NCBI RefSeq assembly: GCF_002954685.1 | Contig: NZ_MSCN01000001.1 | Coordinates: 205,068-269,067 of the forward strand | Reading direction: 5' to 3' | Source: Polaribacter porphyrae | GTDB lineage: Bacteria; Bacteroidota; Bacteroidia; Flavobacteriales; Flavobacteriaceae | Length of the DNA: 64,000 nt | In this document: positions 35,087-44,025 of the stretch, piece by piece | Layout of the letters: the number at the start of each line of letters is the position of its first letter | Numbering within the stretch: position 1 is the first letter of the stretch | The notes under the pieces: model-generated | What the model was told of the DNA's origin: nothing | Seen by the model: the letters and a program-made list of their open reading frames with translations, nothing else | Databases searched by the model: none | Program-made: the position numbers and the translations under genes

Positions 35087-36016
35087 TTATCTTTTAATCT
35101 GTTGAGCCAACAAATAAATCACTGCCATTCTTATTGCAACTCCATTTTCAACCTGATTTAAAATTATAGATTGATCAGAGTCTGCTACATCACTTGTAAT
35201 TTCTACACCTCTATTTATTGGTCCTGGATGCATTATCACAATTTTCTTGCCAAGATTATTTAAAATTTCTTTGTTGATACCAAAAAGCTGTGTGTATTCT
35301 CTTGTAGATGGAAAATATTTAATATCCATTCGTTCATGTTGTACACGTAAAACATTGGCAACATCACACCATTCCAAAGCCTTTTTTAAATTTGTTTCTA
35401 CTTCTACACCCAAACTAGAAATGTATTTGGGTATTAAAGTTGTTGGACCACAAACTTTAACTTCAGCACCTTGTAATTGCAAAGCAAAGATGTTGGATAA
35501 AGCAACTCTAGAATGTAAAATATCGCCAACAATCACAATCTTTTTGCCTTTAACAGCACCTAGTTTCTCTCTAATAGAGTAGGAGTCTAATAGGGCTTGT
35601 GTTGGATGTTCATGAGTTCCATCACCTGCATTTACAATTTTTGCATCTACATGTTTAGATAAAAATACACCTGCACCTACGCTTCCATGACGCATTACAA
35701 CTATATCTACTTTCATAGATAAAATATTGTTAACAGTATCAATTAATGTTTCTCCTTTTTTAACTGACGATTGGCTTGCAGAAAAGTTAATGACATCTGC
35801 AGAAAGTCTTTTTTGAGCCAATTCAAAAGAAAGTTTAGTTCTTGTACTATTTTCAAAAAAGAGATTGGCTATAGTAATATCTCTTAAAGAAGGTACTTTT
35901 TTAATGGGTCTATTAATAACTTCTTTAAAACCATCAGCAGTTCTAAAAATTAAATCAATATCGTTTGCATTAAGATATTTTATACCTAGTAAATGTTCTA
36001 CGCTTAATTGATCCAT
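35087..36016 (-). CDS. pyrB: Aspartate carbamoyltransferase, catalytic subunit
   Basis: 309 residues. Carbamoyl-phosphate loop FFENSTRTKLSFELA, the SSVKKGET loop, HEHPTQALLD and HPGPINRGVEI are diagnostic. It condenses carbamoyl phosphate with aspartate in pyrimidine synthesis. No regulatory subunit gene (pyrI) is adjacent. It starts two bases after the pyrR stop, and the promoter upstream of pyrR probably drives both. Confidence 0.96.
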   Translation of the reverse strand: MDQLSVEHLLGIKYLNANDIDLIFRTADGFKEVINRPIKKVPSLRDITIANLFFENSTRTKLSFELAQKRLSADVINFSASQSSVKKGETLIDTVNNILSMKVDIVVMRHGSVGAGVFLSKHVDAKIVNAGDGTHEHPTQALLDSYSIREKLGAVKGKKIVIVGDILHSRVALSNIFALQLQGAEVKVCGPTTLIPKYISSLGVEVETNLKKALEWCDVANVLRVQHERMDIKYFPSTREYTQLFGINKEILNNLGKKIVIMHPGPINRGVEITSDVADSDQSIILNQVENGVAIRMAVIYLLAQQIKR

Positions 36017-36018
36017 AT

Positions 36019-36558
36019 TTATCTTTGTTCTATATAAACTGCGTCTTTTTTATCTGTTTCTTGCCAAGTAACCAATACTTTTTCTTCATTAATAGCATCA
36101 ACTTGTCTGCCTCTATAATTAGGTTGAATAGGTAAATGTCTACTAAAACGTCTATCAATCAACACTAAAAGCTCAATATTTTTAGGTCTTCCATAAGATT
36201 GTAAAGCAGTTAAAGCAGCTCTAACACTTCTTCCAGAATACAAAACATCATCAATAATTACTACTTTTTTATCTTCAATTAAAAAATTGATTTCAGTTGA
36301 GGTTGCAGCTAGAGGCTCATCACGTCTTCTAAAATCATCTCTATAAAAAGTAATATCTAGCAAACCAGATTCTAGATTTTTTATTTCATATTCATTTTTT
36401 AGCAAATCAATTAATCTTTTTGCTAAATAAACACCTCTTGGTTGTAAACCGATAAGTACAGAATTAGAAAAATCATTATGGTTTTCAATTAGCTGACATG
36501 CCAATCTATGAAGAATAATTTCAATATCTTTTGAGTTAAGTAGTGTTTTTTTGCTCAT
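36019..36558 (-). CDS. pyrR: PyrR, pyrimidine operon regulator / uracil phosphoribosyltransferase
   Basis: 179 residues from MSKKTLLNSKDIEIIL. The PRPP-binding loop VVIIDDVLYSGRSVRAAL and the early LIGLQPRGVYLAKRL and later VLIDRRFSRHLPI match PyrR. In Gram-positives it binds mRNA to attenuate pyr operons; here the role may be uracil salvage. The longer frame to 36627 is rejected because a canonical promoter covers 36598-36627. Pairs with pyrB. Confidence 0.93.
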   Translation of the reverse strand: MSKKTLLNSKDIEIILHRLACQLIENHNDFSNSVLIGLQPRGVYLAKRLIDLLKNEYEIKNLESGLLDITFYRDDFRRRDEPLAATSTEINFLIEDKKVVIIDDVLYSGRSVRAALTALQSYGRPKNIELLVLIDRRFSRHLPIQPNYRGRQVDAINEEKVLVTWQETDKKDAVYIEQR

Positions 36559-36597
36559 AAGAAACCTACCAAATTTTAGTCGGTAGTTATTGAAAAT

Positions 36598-36627
36598 CAA
36601 AATTAGGTTAAAATACTGTATGAGCAA
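36598..36627 (-). promoter_or_regulatory. Canonical promoter of pyrRB
   Basis: On the minus strand: TTG (36627-36625), 19 bases, TAATTTTG (36605-36598). Elements and spacing match the consensus exactly. The pyrR ATG at 36558 lies 39 bases beyond. Confidence 0.85.
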
Positions 36628-36748
36628 AATATTAGGGTGTAAAACATAGTTATAGTTGTTAATTAAATTGTTGAAAACAAAAAAAGCTTTTTTAACAATG
36701 GTAAAATAGTTGTATTACATTTAAACTAATAATTCAAATATTATAACT

Positions 36749-38119
36749 ATGTCTTTAGTAAAATTTGAATCGATGCTTAAAACCAATAGCATTTATTTTT
36801 TTGATTTGGTTGAATTTGAAGAGATTATTATTCATTATTTAGATGCAGGTAAACACACTTTAGCTAAAAAAGCTGTAAAATTAGGTTTACAGCAACATCC
36901 GCAATCTATAGACCTAAAGTTACTACAAGTAGAACTTTTTATTTTTGATGATAAATTAGACAAAGCATTAGCACTTTTAATAAAAATAGAACGTTTAGAA
37001 CCCAACAATGATGAGGTTTTTATTCAAAGAGCTACAATAGCATCAAAATCTGGTAAGCATAAAGAAGCTATACAATATCTTAAAAAAGCTTTATTATTTA
37101 CTGAAGATAAAGTTGATGTTTGGTCTTTATTAGGTATGGAATATTTGTATTTAGATGATTATGAAAATGCTCGGTTAAATTTTGCCAATTGCATAGATGT
37201 AGATTATGAGGATTATTCTGCACTGTATAACATTGTGTATTGCTTTGATATGGAAAAAGAACACGAGTCTGCCATAAAATACTTGAATAATTATATTGAT
37301 AAAAACCCATATTGTGAAGTAGCTTGGCATCAGTTAGGAAGGCAATATTTTATGCTTAATATGTATAAAGAAGCACTTACTTCTTTTGATTATGCAGTTT
37401 TAATTGATGAATCTTTTATTGGTGGATATCTAGAAAAAGCCAAAACTTTAGAAGAATTAAAAGAATATCAACAAGCCATAGATAATTACTTAATAACTTT
37501 AGAATTAGATGACCCAACTGCTTTTGCTTATGTAAGAATAGGGGAGTGTTATGAAAAATTAAAACAATTAAATACTGCAATTTCTTACTACAAAAAAGCA
37601 GTTCACGAAGATCCTTTATCTGATAAGGGTTGGATGTTGTTAACCAATTTGTATTACGAACAAGAAAATTATAACAAAGCTTCTTATTATATTTCTAAAG
37701 CATTAAAGATTGATGAAAATAATGCTTTGTATTGGAGGAGATATGCTCAAATAAATATTAAATTAAACTTTTTTGAAGAAGCCATTGTTGGTTTTGAAAA
37801 TTGTTTAAGATTAGATGATAATGCTTTAGAAATCTATGTTTCTTTAGTAGACGTATTATCTTTTATGGGAGAGTTCAACGATGCTATTAATATGCTATAT
37901 CAAGCACAAAAGCTATATAAAAATTTTGCAGAAATAGAATATCGATTATCTGGTTTATTCTTTGTGCTACATAAAGAAAAGTATGGCTTACACCATTTAA
38001 TAAATGGTATGAAAATAGATTACGAATATCATATTATTTTAGATGAGCTTTTTCCTACTGTCTTTAGTTTACCAAAAGTTAAGAAGTTAATTATTAATTA
38101 TAATAAAGCTTTTGAGTAG
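36749..38119 (+). CDS. Tetratricopeptide repeat protein
   Basis: 456 residues built of about ten TPR-like units, for example KHKEAIQYLKKALLF and YNKASYYISKALKIDENNAL. No signal peptide or membrane segment, so a cytoplasmic scaffold is likely. Partners cannot be read from the sequence. Single gene, divergent from pyrRB, followed by a 407-base gap. Confidence 0.9.
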   Translation: MSLVKFESMLKTNSIYFFDLVEFEEIIIHYLDAGKHTLAKKAVKLGLQQHPQSIDLKLLQVELFIFDDKLDKALALLIKIERLEPNNDEVFIQRATIASKSGKHKEAIQYLKKALLFTEDKVDVWSLLGMEYLYLDDYENARLNFANCIDVDYEDYSALYNIVYCFDMEKEHESAIKYLNNYIDKNPYCEVAWHQLGRQYFMLNMYKEALTSFDYAVLIDESFIGGYLEKAKTLEELKEYQQAIDNYLITLELDDPTAFAYVRIGECYEKLKQLNTAISYYKKAVHEDPLSDKGWMLLTNLYYEQENYNKASYYISKALKIDENNALYWRRYAQINIKLNFFEEAIVGFENCLRLDDNALEIYVSLVDVLSFMGEFNDAINMLYQAQKLYKNFAEIEYRLSGLFFVLHKEKYGLHHLINGMKIDYEYHIILDELFPTVFSLPKVKKLIINYNKAFE

Positions 38120-38526
38120 TTTTTTAAATCTTTTCCTTTTTTAACTTTATAAGTTTACTCTAATAATCAATCAAATCGACACCTTCTTTTTTTAGATTTA
38201 AAAAATTAAATTTAATAGATTTAGACATTTTTCTTAATATTTACAGAAATAAATCTTCTTTTTAAAATAGAATTATCTCTTGATAAGAGAGATTTATATT
38301 TTTCTAAAAACTTTTTAAATACAAAAACAATTAAGATAACTAAAATTAATTTTTGTATGGTTTCCTCATTCAAATCAATAAATAAAAAATTTAATAATTT
38401 TAATCAAACACTGAACATTTATCTTGTTTAGCTAAAAGGAACAACTATGGTTAACACGCATTTTTTAAAGTTTAGAAACAAATAAAATTAAAATTCTACT
38501 ATCTTCGTTTTTTTAACCAAATTTAT
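38120..38526. other. 407-base AT-rich gap with no confident gene
   Basis: Contains a short hairpin (TCTCTT-GAT-AAGAGA near 38276-38290), two overlapping tiny minus-strand frames (38221-38373 and 38160-38228) and, near the right end, TATCTTCG at 38500-38507, a variant -7 box for the DUF368 genes. Nothing else was recognised; it may be a decayed gene. Confidence 0.4.
38221..38373 (-). CDS. Possible small membrane protein
   Basis: A 50-residue frame from TTG 38373. Residues 7-22 (QKLILVILIVFVFKKF) look like one membrane helix, followed by a basic tail. A second 22-residue frame starts at ATG 38228 and overlaps its stop. No family is recognised, the start is weak, and no promoter is seen; it could be chance in AT-rich DNA. 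Confidence 0.25.
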   Translation of the reverse strand: MNEETIQKLILVILIVFVFKKFLEKYKSLLSRDNSILKRRFISVNIKKNV

Positions 38527-39450
38527 ATGAAGAGAACTATTAAAGACTATTTAGTAATTGGCTTTAAAGGGTTAGCTATGGGAGCAGCAGATGTTGTTCC
38601 TGGAGTTTCAGGAGGTACAATTGCTTTTATTTCTGGTATTTATGAAGAATTATTAGGTTCTATAAGCAATATTAATTTAGAACTGCTAAAAACATTAAAA
38701 AATGAAGGTTTTAAAATAGCTTGGCAAAAAGCAAATGGTAACTTTTTATTAGCACTTTTTTCTGGTATTTTTATAAGTATAGTATCGTTAGCAAAATTGA
38801 TTAAATGGTTGTTAGAGCATGAACCTATTTTGCTATGGTCTTTCTTTTTTGGTTTGGTTTTGGCTAGTATTATTTATGTAGCCAAACAAATTACAAAATG
38901 GAATTTCCTTTCCATTATAGCTCTAATAATAGGTGCTTTTATAGCCTATTATATAACTACCTTAAATCCTTTAGTAAACGAAAATTCATCATTACTTTTT
39001 ATGTTTTTAGCAGGTGCACTAGCAATATGTGCTATGATTTTACCAGGTATTTCAGGAGCTTTTATTTTAGTACTTTTAGGGGCTTACAAACCTATTTTAT
39101 CAGCTGTAAATGATAGAGATTTAAAAACGATTACAGTAGTTGGTTTAGGAGCAATTGTAGGTTTACTATCATTTTCTAAAGTTTTAAAGTGGCTATTTGC
39201 TAACTATAAAAATTACACATTAGCTACTTTAACAGGCTTTATTATTGGTTCTTTAAACAAAATTTGGCCTTGGAAAGAAACATTAACTTGGCGTACAAAT
39301 TCGCATGGAGATAAAGTTCCATTTAATCAGCAAAGTATTTCTCCTTTTTCCTTTGATGGAGAATCTCAACTTACCTTTGCAATTATTTTAGCAATTATTG
39401 GGTTTGGTTTAATTTTATTAATGGAAAAATTAGCTGTTCAAAAAAAATAA
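38527..39450 (+). CDS. DUF368 membrane protein, likely undecaprenyl-phosphate translocase (PopT family)
   Basis: 307 residues with about eight membrane helices. The family signature appears twice in inverted-repeat style: GAADVVPGVSGGTIAFISG near the start and MILPGISGAFILVLLGAY in the middle. DUF368 proteins (PopT) have been shown to recycle undecaprenyl phosphate across the membrane in other bacteria. It abuts a second DUF368 gene with no gap, so the two may act together or on different lipids. Confidence 0.9.
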   Translation: MKRTIKDYLVIGFKGLAMGAADVVPGVSGGTIAFISGIYEELLGSISNINLELLKTLKNEGFKIAWQKANGNFLLALFSGIFISIVSLAKLIKWLLEHEPILLWSFFFGLVLASIIYVAKQITKWNFLSIIALIIGAFIAYYITTLNPLVNENSSLLFMFLAGALAICAMILPGISGAFILVLLGAYKPILSAVNDRDLKTITVVGLGAIVGLLSFSKVLKWLFANYKNYTLATLTGFIIGSLNKIWPWKETLTWRTNSHGDKVPFNQQSISPFSFDGESQLTFAIILAIIGFGLILLMEKLAVQKK

Positions 39451-40461
39451 ATGCAAATAAGAAGAACTAAAATTCAAAAGCTTACCCTTTTTTTAAAAGG
39501 TTTGGCAATGGGTGCTGCAAACAAAGTGCCTGGAGTTTCTGGTGGTACAGTATCTTATGTGTTAGGTTTTTATGAAGAAATGATTTATTCTTTTCAAAAA
39601 ATTAATCTTAAAGCATTAAAATTATTAATTAGTAAAGGTTTTAAACCTTTTATAGAATATATTAATGCCGGTTTTTTATTGTTAGTTATTGGTGGTAGTA
39701 TGTTTAGCTACTTTAGTGTTTCTTTAATTCTAGACTTTTTTTTAAAACATTACGAACTTTATGTTTGGAGTTGGTTTTTTGGCATGATAATAGGCTCTAT
39801 ATATTACATTGGTAAAGATTTTGGCAAATGGACTAGAATTAATTTTTTCTTTTTGATAATAGGAGTATCTCTTGGATTAGGAATTAGTTTTTTATCACCA
39901 GCCAAAGAGAACGACAATTTATGGTTTGTTTTTCTTTGTGGTATTATAGGAGTTTCTGGTATGACATTACCTGGGTTATCAGGTTCTTTCATTTTAATTT
40001 TATTGGGTAATTATGTCTTGTTACTCGTAGATTCTGTTAATGTGCTTTTTAATGTAATTACAAATTTATTAACTGGTAATTTTGATGTGTTATCCGATCC
40101 TATAAAAATAAGATACTTAAAAGTTATTACAGTTTTTACAGCTGGTTCAGCATTTGGGTTAGTATCAATATCTCATCTTTTAGGTTATGTTTTAAAACAC
40201 TATAACAAGCTTGTAAATGCAATTATTATAGGCTTTATAACTGGTTCTTTGGGTATTGTTTGGCCATGGAAAAAAACAGTTTTTTCAACTACGAACAAAG
40301 GTGAAATTTTACTAGATAAAGAAGGCAATAAAGTAGTAGAAAATTATCAAAGATTTGTGCCAGATATACTTGATTCAGAAACCCTATTAGCTGTATTTTT
40401 TATATTTTTAGGTATAGCACTAATTTTATGTATAGATTATTATGACAAAAGAAGAAAATAA
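39451..40461 (+). CDS. Second DUF368 membrane protein (PopT family)
   Basis: 336 residues, about eight membrane helices. Signatures GAANKVPGVSGGTVSYVLG and MTLPGLSGSFILILLGNY are those of DUF368, with N-K replacing D-V in the first. It starts directly after the stop of the first DUF368 gene and overlaps aroE by 20 bases. Moderate divergence from the first copy suggests an old duplication in which the copies took on separate roles. Confidence 0.9.
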   Translation: MQIRRTKIQKLTLFLKGLAMGAANKVPGVSGGTVSYVLGFYEEMIYSFQKINLKALKLLISKGFKPFIEYINAGFLLLVIGGSMFSYFSVSLILDFFLKHYELYVWSWFFGMIIGSIYYIGKDFGKWTRINFFFLIIGVSLGLGISFLSPAKENDNLWFVFLCGIIGVSGMTLPGLSGSFILILLGNYVLLLVDSVNVLFNVITNLLTGNFDVLSDPIKIRYLKVITVFTAGSAFGLVSISHLLGYVLKHYNKLVNAIIIGFITGSLGIVWPWKKTVFSTTNKGEILLDKEGNKVVENYQRFVPDILDSETLLAVFFIFLGIALILCIDYYDKRRK

Positions 40462-41197
40462 GAAAATGTTTGGTTTGTTAGGTAAAAATATTTCCTACTC
40501 TTTTTCTAAAGGATATTTTGCTAAAAAATTCGAAGAATTGAGTTTAAAAAATCATAAATATGTAAATTTCGACCTTCAAAATATAGAGAGTTTTCCTGAT
40601 ATTATTGATAAAATTTCTAACATAAAAGGGATAAACGTAACAATTCCCTATAAACAAGATATTATCAAATACCTAAACACTTTAGACAAGACCGCAAAAA
40701 AAATAGGAGCAGTAAACACCATAAAATTTACTAAAAGAGGTAATTTAAAAGGGTATAACACAGATGTTGTAGGTTTTGAACAATCTATAAAACCTTTACT
40801 GAAAAAAAAACATAGAAAAGCATTGATTTTAGGAACAGGAGGTGCTTCTAAAGCTATTGCTTATGCATTGAAAAAGAACAATATAAAGTTTAAATTTGTG
40901 TCTAGAAACCCATCTTCTAAAAAAGAGATTTCTTATGAAAATTTAGATGAGAAAAAGTTAAAAAAATATACTATAATTATTAATTGTACTCCTTTAGGGA
41001 CTTTTCCTGACACAGAAAAATATCCAAATATACCTTACCAATTTATCACTAAAAATCATCTTTTGTATGATTTAATTTACAATCCAGAAGTAACAACATT
41101 TTTATCAAAAGGGAAAGAAAATGGAGCTACTATTAAAAATGGATATGAAATGTTACAACTACAAGCAGAAGAGTCTTGGAGAATTTGGAATGCATAA
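40442..41197 (+). CDS. aroE: Shikimate dehydrogenase
   Basis: 251 residues from ATG 40442, or 243 from ATG 40466 (MFGLLGKNISYSFSK), which relatives favour. The shikimate-binding SYSFSKGYFA, GINVTIPYK with its lysine, NTDVVGF, and the NADP loop LGTGGASKAIAYAL are present; GYEMLQLQAEESWRIW ends the protein. It reduces dehydroshikimate in aromatic amino acid synthesis. It is the last gene of the DUF368 pair's operon. Confidence 0.93.
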   Translation: MTKEENKKMFGLLGKNISYSFSKGYFAKKFEELSLKNHKYVNFDLQNIESFPDIIDKISNIKGINVTIPYKQDIIKYLNTLDKTAKKIGAVNTIKFTKRGNLKGYNTDVVGFEQSIKPLLKKKHRKALILGTGGASKAIAYALKKNNIKFKFVSRNPSSKKEISYENLDEKKLKKYTIIINCTPLGTFPDTEKYPNIPYQFITKNHLLYDLIYNPEVTTFLSKGKENGATIKNGYEMLQLQAEESWRIWNA

Positions 41198-41231
41198 ACC
41201 AGTATAAATTTTACTTATCATCTAAACTTGA

Positions 41232-41239
41232 TACTTTTG
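41232..41239 (+). promoter_or_regulatory. -7 box of the DUF349 gene
   Basis: TACTTTTG fits TAnnTTTG exactly, 68 bases before ATG 41308. The -33 position reads TTT. Confidence 0.5.
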
Positions 41240-41307
41240 TAAGTTGTTAGTATTTTTGAAGACTATATAGTTATAGTACTATATAAGGACCTTTAAACAT
41301 TGTAGAT

Positions 41308-43191
41308 ATGTTAGATAATAATGATGAAAATATTGAGAAAAAAGAAGACAATACATTAGTAAACCAAGTTGCATCTTCAAATCAAGAGGAAAATATACCA
41401 GAAGAGACTAGCAAAGAAACTGAAGTAATTACTGAAATTGAGAAAGATGTAGCAGAAAATGCTGAAAAAGAGGAAGTAAAGCCAGAAATTCCTGTTATAG
41501 ATTATTCAACATTTACTTTAGAAAAACTAGTTGATAGTTTAAAAAAGTTGATAAACAATAATCCTGTTCAACAAATAAAATCGTCAGTTGAAGCTATAAA
41601 ATCTGCTTTCAATAAAAAGTTTGGATCGCTTTTGGCAGAGAAAAAAGAAGCATTTTTAGCTGATGGTGGTAACTCCATAGATTTTCATTTTTCTAGTCCT
41701 ATTAAAACAGAGTATAACAGTTTACTATCTTCATACAAAAAACAAAGAGATGCTTATTATTCTAATCTAGAAACACAACTTAATCAGAATTTAGAAAAGC
41801 GTTTACAAATAATAGAAAGTTTAAAAACATTGATAAAAGAAGGTAATGCTTCAACAATGTATAAAGAGTACAGAAATCTAGACAGTACATGGAAAGAAAT
41901 AGGTCCTGTACCAAAAACAAGATACAATGATACTTGGAAAATTTATCATCACCATGTAGAACGTTTCTACGATTTACTACATTTAAGTAATGACTTTAGA
42001 GATTTAGATTTTAAAAATAATTTAGAAGAAAAACTAAATATCATTAAAAAAGCAGAAGCTTTGTCAGAAGAAAATGATATTAACCATGCAGCAAAAGAAT
42101 TACAAGAGTTGCATAGAGTTTGGAAAGAAGATGTTGGGCCAGTAGCAAAAGATTTTAGAGAAGAAATTTGGCAAAAATTTAGTGTAGCTACTAAAAAAAT
42201 TCACGATAAAAGACACGAGTACTATAAAGAACTACGCTCTAAATTTCAAGAAATTATTGAAAAGAAATTAGAGGTTATAGAAGCTATTAATGCTTATGAT
42301 ACCTCTAAAAATACAACTCACAACCATTGGCAAAGAAGCATAGATGATATTGAGAAATTACGAAAACAATATTTTGATGCTGGTAAATTACCATATTCTA
42401 AAAGTGAGGAAGTTTGGCAAAAGTTCAAATCGGCTACTAAAAAGTTTAATAGTGCCAAAAACGATTTTTATAAAGGAGAGAAAAAAGGACAGCAAGAAAA
42501 TTTAGCAAAGAAAATTGCCTTAATTGAGTTGGCTGAATCTTTAAAAGATAGTGAAGATTGGGATGTAGCAACAAATGCTATGAAAAAAGTTCAGTCAGAT
42601 TGGAAAAAAATTGGTCATGTTCCTCGTAAATTCTCTGATGATATTTGGAAACGTTTTAAGAATGCATGTAACCATTACTTTGATCGCTATCATCAACAAA
42701 AAAATGCAGTTAGTAAAGAACAACAAGCTATTATTGATGAGAAAAAGAACTTTTTAGAATCTTTAAAAGAAGCTAAAGAACCAACTAAAGATACTGTATT
42801 AGAAGCTATTAATACATGGAAAGATTTAGGAAGATTACCAAGAAATATGCGTCATTTAGATGGTAAATTTAATAAGCAAATAGATAAAATGTTAGAAAAT
42901 CTTTCTCTTGATAAGAAAGAGGTAACTATGCTTAAATTTACTAATGTTGTAGATAGTTATGTAGCAGACAATGATGTTCGTAAACTAGATTCAGAACAAT
43001 TGTTTGTGAGAAAAAAGATAGATGAAGTTGTAAGAGAAATTCAACAATTAGAAAATAATTTAGGTTTTTTCTCTAATGCAAAAGATGATAATCCTTTGGT
43101 TGTAAATGTTAAAAATAAAGTATCAGAGTTTAAAGACGATTTAGCAGTTTGGAAGCAAAAATTAAATTATCTTAAAAATTTAGACTACTAA
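41308..43191 (+). CDS. DUF349 repeat protein
   Basis: 627 residues. An acidic disordered N-terminus (1-65) is followed by about five DUF349 units of 70-75 residues, each with a W-K-x-I/D-G-P/H-V-P-like core, for example LDSTWKEIGPVPKTRYND and VQSDWKKIGHVPRKFSDD. Helical and highly charged. DUF349 proteins are widespread in Bacteroidota with no settled role. Single gene with its own promoter and a bidirectional terminator. Confidence 0.92.
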   Translation: MLDNNDENIEKKEDNTLVNQVASSNQEENIPEETSKETEVITEIEKDVAENAEKEEVKPEIPVIDYSTFTLEKLVDSLKKLINNNPVQQIKSSVEAIKSAFNKKFGSLLAEKKEAFLADGGNSIDFHFSSPIKTEYNSLLSSYKKQRDAYYSNLETQLNQNLEKRLQIIESLKTLIKEGNASTMYKEYRNLDSTWKEIGPVPKTRYNDTWKIYHHHVERFYDLLHLSNDFRDLDFKNNLEEKLNIIKKAEALSEENDINHAAKELQELHRVWKEDVGPVAKDFREEIWQKFSVATKKIHDKRHEYYKELRSKFQEIIEKKLEVIEAINAYDTSKNTTHNHWQRSIDDIEKLRKQYFDAGKLPYSKSEEVWQKFKSATKKFNSAKNDFYKGEKKGQQENLAKKIALIELAESLKDSEDWDVATNAMKKVQSDWKKIGHVPRKFSDDIWKRFKNACNHYFDRYHQQKNAVSKEQQAIIDEKKNFLESLKEAKEPTKDTVLEAINTWKDLGRLPRNMRHLDGKFNKQIDKMLENLSLDKKEVTMLKFTNVVDSYVADNDVRKLDSEQLFVRKKIDEVVREIQQLENNLGFFSNAKDDNPLVVNVKNKVSEFKDDLAVWKQKLNYLKNLDY

Positions 43192-43198
43192 AAAAAGT

Positions 43199-43231
43199 AA
43201 AAAACTCGAAGCAAAAGCTTCGAGTTTTTTA
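43199..43231. terminator. Bidirectional terminator between DUF349 and zinc-ribbon-like genes
   Basis: AAAAACTCGAAGC pairs with GCTTCGAGTTTTT around AAAA, with T runs on both strands. Confidence 0.92.
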
Positions 43232-43249
43232 TTGAAATTTATATCTTAA

Positions 43250-44023
43250 TTAAGAAAAAAGCTTATCCATTTTTTCTTTTTCTTCAGCAGCTAAAGCAGC
43301 ATCTACTAAAATACGTCCACTATGCTCATCTATAGTAATTTTTTTTCTGTTTGCAATTTCTAATTGTACTTGAGGTGGTATAGTAAAATAAGACCCTCCA
43401 GAAGCTCCACGTTCAATTGCAACAACAGCTAAACCATTTTTAACTTTATTTCTTATTCTCTTATAGGCAGAAAATAGGTGAGTATCTAAAGAATTACCAA
43501 ACTCTTCAGATTTTTCAATTAAGAGTTTTTCTTCTTTTTCTGTTTCTTTTAAAATAGCATCTAGTTCAGATTTTTTATGCCCTAAATGTTGTTCTTGTTT
43601 TGCTAATTTTTCTTTAGTAGCGTCAATTACTTCCATTTTTTGAGCAATTTTTGCTTTATATTCATTAATTCGCTTTTCAGATAATTGAATTTCTAACTCT
43701 TGGTATTCAATTTCTTTAGATAAAGAATCAAACTCTCTATTATTTCTTACCTTTTTTTGTTGCTCATCATATTTTTTCATTAACGAATTTGATTCTTCAA
43801 TAGCCAATTTTTTGTTATTGATATCAGTTTCTAAATTAGAAACATCTTGATTTAAGTTTGCAACACGTGTATTTAAACCAGCAACTTCGTCTTCTAAATC
43901 TTCAACTTCTAAAGGCAATTCACCTCTTACGTTTCTAATTTCGTCAATTCTAGAGTCTATTAATTGTAAATCGTATAAAGCTCTTAACTTTTCTTCAACC
44001 GAAATTTCTTTCTTCTTTGCCAT
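43250..44023 (-). CDS. Coiled-coil protein of the CdsZ/zinc-ribbon family, without zinc cysteines
   Basis: 257 residues. A long coiled coil (about 10-185) precedes the conserved end domain with IPPQVQLEIANRKKI and EHSGRILVD. In most members this domain is a C4 zinc ribbon (CxxC ... CxxCGR). Here the four positions read S, S, D and S, and the protein has no cysteine, so it cannot bind zinc that way; I recall the same change in other flavobacteria. Role unknown. Three bases separate it from the Nif3-like gene upstream. Confidence 0.88.
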   Translation of the reverse strand: MAKKKEISVEEKLRALYDLQLIDSRIDEIRNVRGELPLEVEDLEDEVAGLNTRVANLNQDVSNLETDINNKKLAIEESNSLMKKYDEQQKKVRNNREFDSLSKEIEYQELEIQLSEKRINEYKAKIAQKMEVIDATKEKLAKQEQHLGHKKSELDAILKETEKEEKLLIEKSEEFGNSLDTHLFSAYKRIRNKVKNGLAVVAIERGASGGSYFTIPPQVQLEIANRKKITIDEHSGRILVDAALAAEEKEKMDKLFS

Positions 44024-44025
44024 GT

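Noticed and set aside
36558..36627. N-terminal extension of PyrR by 23 residues
   Set aside because: The extension is unlike PyrR and the region is a consensus promoter with exact 19-base spacing.
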